This document shows, in pieces, positions 59,685-64,000 of a stretch of 64,000 nt of DNA. The notes under the pieces are model-generated. The model saw nothing but the letters and a program-made list of their open reading frames with translations. It was not told the origin of the DNA and made no database searches. The translations under genes and the position numbers were made by a program. The first letter of the stretch is position 1. Every line of letters begins with the position of its first letter. The stretch comes from Pyrocephalus nanus (Eukaryota > Chordata > Aves > Passeriformes > Tyrannidae): contig CM076266.1 of NCBI GenBank assembly GCA_038380795.1, positions 8,764,001 through 8,828,000 on the forward strand, written 5' to 3'.

Positions 59685-62600
59685 GTGAGAATGGCTCTCA
59701 ATTTTTTTTTTCTTTCATGTATGACTGTGAATCGTTACTACCCCTGCTAATTCATTTTTTAAATTTAAATGTGATAGGAAACAACTGTTAAAGATGCTGT
59801 GATTCTGACTCAAGATTTGGAGTAGAAAGTAACTAACCATGTATTAAAAAAAAAGAACTTAATGATGACTTAAAGATCTTGTGGTAAACTACAGGGGTTA
59901 TTTTATAGCAGTCATATCTATAAAGTTCTATTGCCTGAGATAATTTCTTGAACAAAATATTTTATGTTGGTTCTTCAATGGCACTTGAAATTATTGGAAA
60001 AGTTAGATGATATGTAAACCATAGAAGTACTGCCTGGTTTTGGAGTTGGAGTTAGCTGTCAAAATGGTTTTAAATACTAATTATAGAAATGATCCTTTAT
60101 TGTGAGATAAGCATTGTCTCCTTTATCTGTAATTTTCAAGGTAGAGAGCTTGAAGTTTGACTGACCCTAATTTTTCTTTTTACACCTCTCCATTTTTTTA
60201 AAGTGTTGAGAAACCTGATAAGTCAGAGGGGATAAATGGTGTTCAGTGCTTCTAAAAAGCAGTTAGGTGCCTAAGTATGATATTTTTTAAATGCAATTGT
60301 ACTGAATAATTTGATTATGGCTTTTGTTTGCTCTGTTGTGTGTACTAAAGATCACTTACACTCATAGTAGGAAATAAATGTCACTAGAGCTTTAATAGCA
60401 TGTCTTTATGTGCTAATGCAGTTAACCTCCTTAGATAAAGTCTTTTGTCATGCTTGCTCTTTCATTTTTGAGGATTTAAAATGGTGTACTACTTACAGTG
60501 TATTTATATTGGATTATGGTACATAAGTGGCTCAAAAAAGTAAACGTGAGCACACTGTGATGTGCATCAGCACATGAACTGAGCCTCCTCTCTTGAGGAA
60601 GAGGCAGAGACTCTAGAAGGGGGTGAGCAGTTCTCTGGGGTTTGCCTGTTGCTCAGGGAGGCTGAGAACTTCTGTGATGCAGCAGCACCACTGAGATGCA
60701 GGAACTGGTTCTGGAAATCGTTGAGTTCTCTGCTGCCAGGACTTCTGCTTGAACAGCATCAGGCTTGGATTTCGTTTTACTCTTCTGTCATCTATTGTCT
60801 GTCATTTTGGAAGATCCTAATACCTGGATTGCATGAAGTTTTACAATAGTATTTCAGATTTGGGGTTCCTACAGCATACTACAGGGGAGAGTCAACAGCT
60901 GCCTGATATAAGTAATATTTAACATTAAACATGTGCCTGTGGATTACACTCCTTATATGAAACCATCTGACCTGCTCTGTCTTTAGAGGAACACTCAAAA
61001 ACTTGAGAGAAAGACATGTGCAACAAATAAACCATTAAAAGCACATTCTTAAAGCACCTGCTCTGCTGTACTGTGTGCTCTAATGACTGGTACTGAGGTC
61101 TGCTGTGCCCGGGTTTGTGTCCTGGGTTGCAAAGCACTAGAGGTGGTAGTTTCCAGTATAACCTGGGATTTTCAAGGAGGAGGGGAAGTTCAAAATTCTA
61201 AAGCCATTTGTTTAACTGTGCTGAAAATAATAGCTTTGTTGGTCACAGCTAATACCCGTCCAGGTTAGTATCTCATAAAAAGTGAAAAGTAGCAAATATT
61301 TTCTGGAGAGGTTTTGGTTTCCATACTTTACACATCTACTCGGTATGTCCTCAAAAATGAGCCACACAAGTTAGAACCTACCTCAGTAAAAGGACATAGA
61401 AAGGGGAAATAGCTCAGAAATAACATAAAAGGAGATCCAAGTTAAAAGATGTTGCCAGATCTACCTTTTGCAACAAAAAGTTGTAAAAAGTGCATTCTTG
61501 CCAAGAATGCACTTGTTTGTTTGTTAAAAATAAACAGCCCAGTTTGTTAGTTAAAATACTCTGAGGGCTATGGCATATTATCAGGACTTTTGATTTGTAA
61601 TTGTTTGGCATAATTTTAAAAGGAAGATTAAATATAATAGTGAGTTACTGAGCAACGAAATGAAATGTAAGTTAATATAAATATTCTGGTGGTGGTTTGC
61701 TGTGTTTATACTTGGAGAGAGAATGCTGTACCCATGAAGTATAACCATCTTTTTATTTTTTAACTGCATGTTAGTGTAGTTCAACAGAACCTTGGTTCTT
61801 GACACTTTTCTTCTGCCTTTCAGTACAACAAGTTACTTCATTTCATTATCTTAATAAACCTCATATGGGTAAATACATTTTGTCTGCTATTTGACTTGTA
61901 ACCACTGCATACTAATTGATTGTGCCAAGGTAAGGGTAATTCACTTTAGGAAAAGAGTTTAATTTGCAGTCCTTATGTTGAATGTAGATTATCTCTAGTT
62001 TTCAGCTAAACAACCACTTTAGTGTTTAATAAATTAGTGCCCAATAAATGCATCATAAATCTGTCATTGTAAATAGCTGTGCTCATTGCAGTGTCCATCC
62101 ACCAACTGTGGCAAAAAAGCATTATCTGCAATGAAAGACACATTCAAAAGGGGCTCTATTGCCTCTGTCAGTAGTAGAAGGTTGAAATTCTATTATCAGT
62201 GTATTGATTCCAATCCTGTAATGTGCTTTTAGATCCCATTAAACTATTGTCAAAGTGCATTCACCAGAAGTTGAAAAAGGTACTTAATAATTTGCACATT
62301 AGACCTGCTAATTAGGGGAGTTATGCCATCAACCTTATCTTCCAAACCCAAATAGCTTTAGCTTTTGATAAAGAACTATCTAATGCAGTGATACCAGCCT
62401 ACATTTCAACTGCTGTGTCTCCTCCATAAAATGGTGGCCAGTAAAAAAGTCTCCAAAGGATGTCAGGTGCCTTCAAGTAGCAGTGTACATTGATTTAATT
62501 TTTCCCTTTATCTTGTAGATTAGATGATAATAAATTGGTTGTAAAAGGTCTATAATAAGAATAAGGTTAACAAATTCAAGGAAATACCTTCTCTTTTCAG

Positions 62601-64000
62601 ACCTCTGACCCTCCTCTTCTCTGAATGAGAGGAGGGTGAGTTTTGTGGCTGTCCAGGGGAAGAGGGGAAGCTGCAAGTATGCATTGCTCTTCCCTCAGAA
62701 ATGTTAGATACTGTACTCCAGCAAGTCTGCTCAAACATTGATTCTTGAGATTACATGGATTGGAAGTTGAGTGTCATCAGAAGAGTCTATAAATAAAGTG
62801 TAAAAGCACAAAACCACAGGAAAGCACCATGATACACATGGCAGCAGTTCCTATGAAATCCATATGTTATGGAAGTTGGTGTTGGGACACCTTTTTGGGC
62901 TTTTTAAACAGGCATGAATGGCATTGCTATCACTGAAAATATGCTGACTCAGTAAAGGGGAGTTCTTTGCCTTTAGATTTCTTTGAGAGAACATTTTAAA
63001 GTGTTAAAAACAGTTCTGAAAGTTTCCGTCTTGGCAGCCTCTGGAACGGGATACAGCAGCTTAGATGAATTATTTTGGAGGTTTTTCAGAAGCAAAGTAT
63101 TTAAGCTGAGGCTGATCCTTCTCAGGCAGATTCATAACACTTACAGCAAATGCATTCTTAGGCACTGATGTGCAATCTCCTACCTGGAACTCCTGCCTGA
63201 ACATCTGGAAAGCAGATGACAGGGAATGAAAGAAAAAAACCAGCTTTGCCGACTTATTTTCAGAATGGGGGAAAAAACTTTAGGGGTGATATGAACAAAA
63301 GTGATTAGAGCCCAAGAAAAAAAAAATAAAGTACTTTCATCTGTCCAAAAAATAAGTGTATAGGAGTTTTTGACTATCTGTAAGAGAACTTTGTAAAATT
63401 GCACTGGAGGTTCTGTGATTGTGTGAAGAGATAGATACATTCTAGTGTCTTCATGCACAAAGAAAAAATACCTAGTTGACAGAAAAAAAATATTTTTTCC
63501 TGAAGTATTTCCTACTTTATCCTCTAAATATTCCCTTTTTGTCTATTGGATTGGGAAGCAGCTGCAGCTGGCAGATCTGTGTGAGCAGCCACAAGCCTAA
63601 AGTTTGTCTGCCAACAGAGACTTGCCTTTTTCTGCCCATCGTCACATTGAAATTCCACTTTTTGTGACAGATTAGCCAGAAGACAAGTCCCCTGAATTCT
63701 GCTTGACAAACATTATATTATTTACTGTTTTGCTGATTTTTGGTGTGCATTTAATTCATTATTATGATAATGTTCAAAAAAGTATATATAACTCAAAATT
63801 ATCTGAACTGTTCACTTGAACTCCAACTGTATCTAAAATAGAGATTTACCTTTTTTTATACACAAGCTGTGGTGGTTTTCCTAAATAAGAATATAAGTTG
63901 ATTACGTTTTTAGTAAGTACGTGCAGAAACATGTAATTGAATTCATAGCCAAGAAAAGCTGAAGTGCAGGCAACTGTGGTTTGGAGTGTATCTCACCTTC
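59685..64000 (+). other. UBE3C intron 19 (incomplete)
   Basis: It starts with gtgaga after exon 19 and continues to the window end. The expected next peptide (the VVELKF segment of the family) was searched for by eye and not found, so the intron is at least 4.3 kb. It contains a 13-bp-stem palindrome at 61488-61514 and a low-repeat segment near 62000-62420. Confidence 0.75.
61488..61514. repeat. 27-nt palindrome (13-bp stem, 1-nt centre)
   Basis: aagtgcattcttg, then a single c, then caagaatgcactt: perfectly complementary arms. It could extrude as a cruciform or mark a small inverted duplication. No known family. Confidence 0.8.

Overview
This window is a piece of a vertebrate nuclear genome, almost certainly from a bird. 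It has one long spliced gene with GT-AG introns, a CpG-rich promoter, AT-rich introns, and interspersed CR1 LINE fragments of the avian type. Two of these are sense 3' ends near 2.0-2.36 kb and 46.0-46.45 kb, and one is a short antisense piece near 8.05 kb. The species cannot be named from the sequence alone.

The only protein-coding gene I can support is UBE3C, on the + strand. It encodes the HECT-type E3 ubiquitin ligase that associates with the proteasome and is the counterpart of yeast Hul5. Nineteen coding exons were assembled by eye from splice sites and reading frame. They run from the ATG at 3024 to 59684 and join into an uninterrupted frame of 2697 nt (899 codons). The reading covers the N-terminal region with its IQ motif (exons 3-4), the long central helical region, and most of the HECT N-lobe (exons 18-19, including GIDGGGIFREF). 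The last roughly 184 residues of the expected ~1083-residue protein, including the catalytic cysteine lobe, lie beyond the right edge.

Layout: 1-2400 is upstream intergenic DNA with a CR1 tail. About 2490-3180 is a CpG island with promoter, GC boxes, a YY1-type site and a 5' leader holding a two-codon upstream ORF. 3090-13615 is intron 1, which carries a perfectly homogeneous 18-bp minisatellite of about 35 copies. 13616-25244 holds exons 2-10, and 25245-31157 is intron 10, which has a GC-AG donor. 31158-47061 holds exons 11-18. 47062-59471 is intron 18 and contains a near-perfect 138-bp inverted repeat with a 637-bp spacer. Exon 19 follows, and the window ends inside intron 19.

No tRNA, rRNA, CRISPR array or second gene was found. 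The most unusual signals are the intron 18 inverted repeat, the intron 1 minisatellite, the GC-AG intron and the two-codon upstream ORF. None is evidence for a new protein system.
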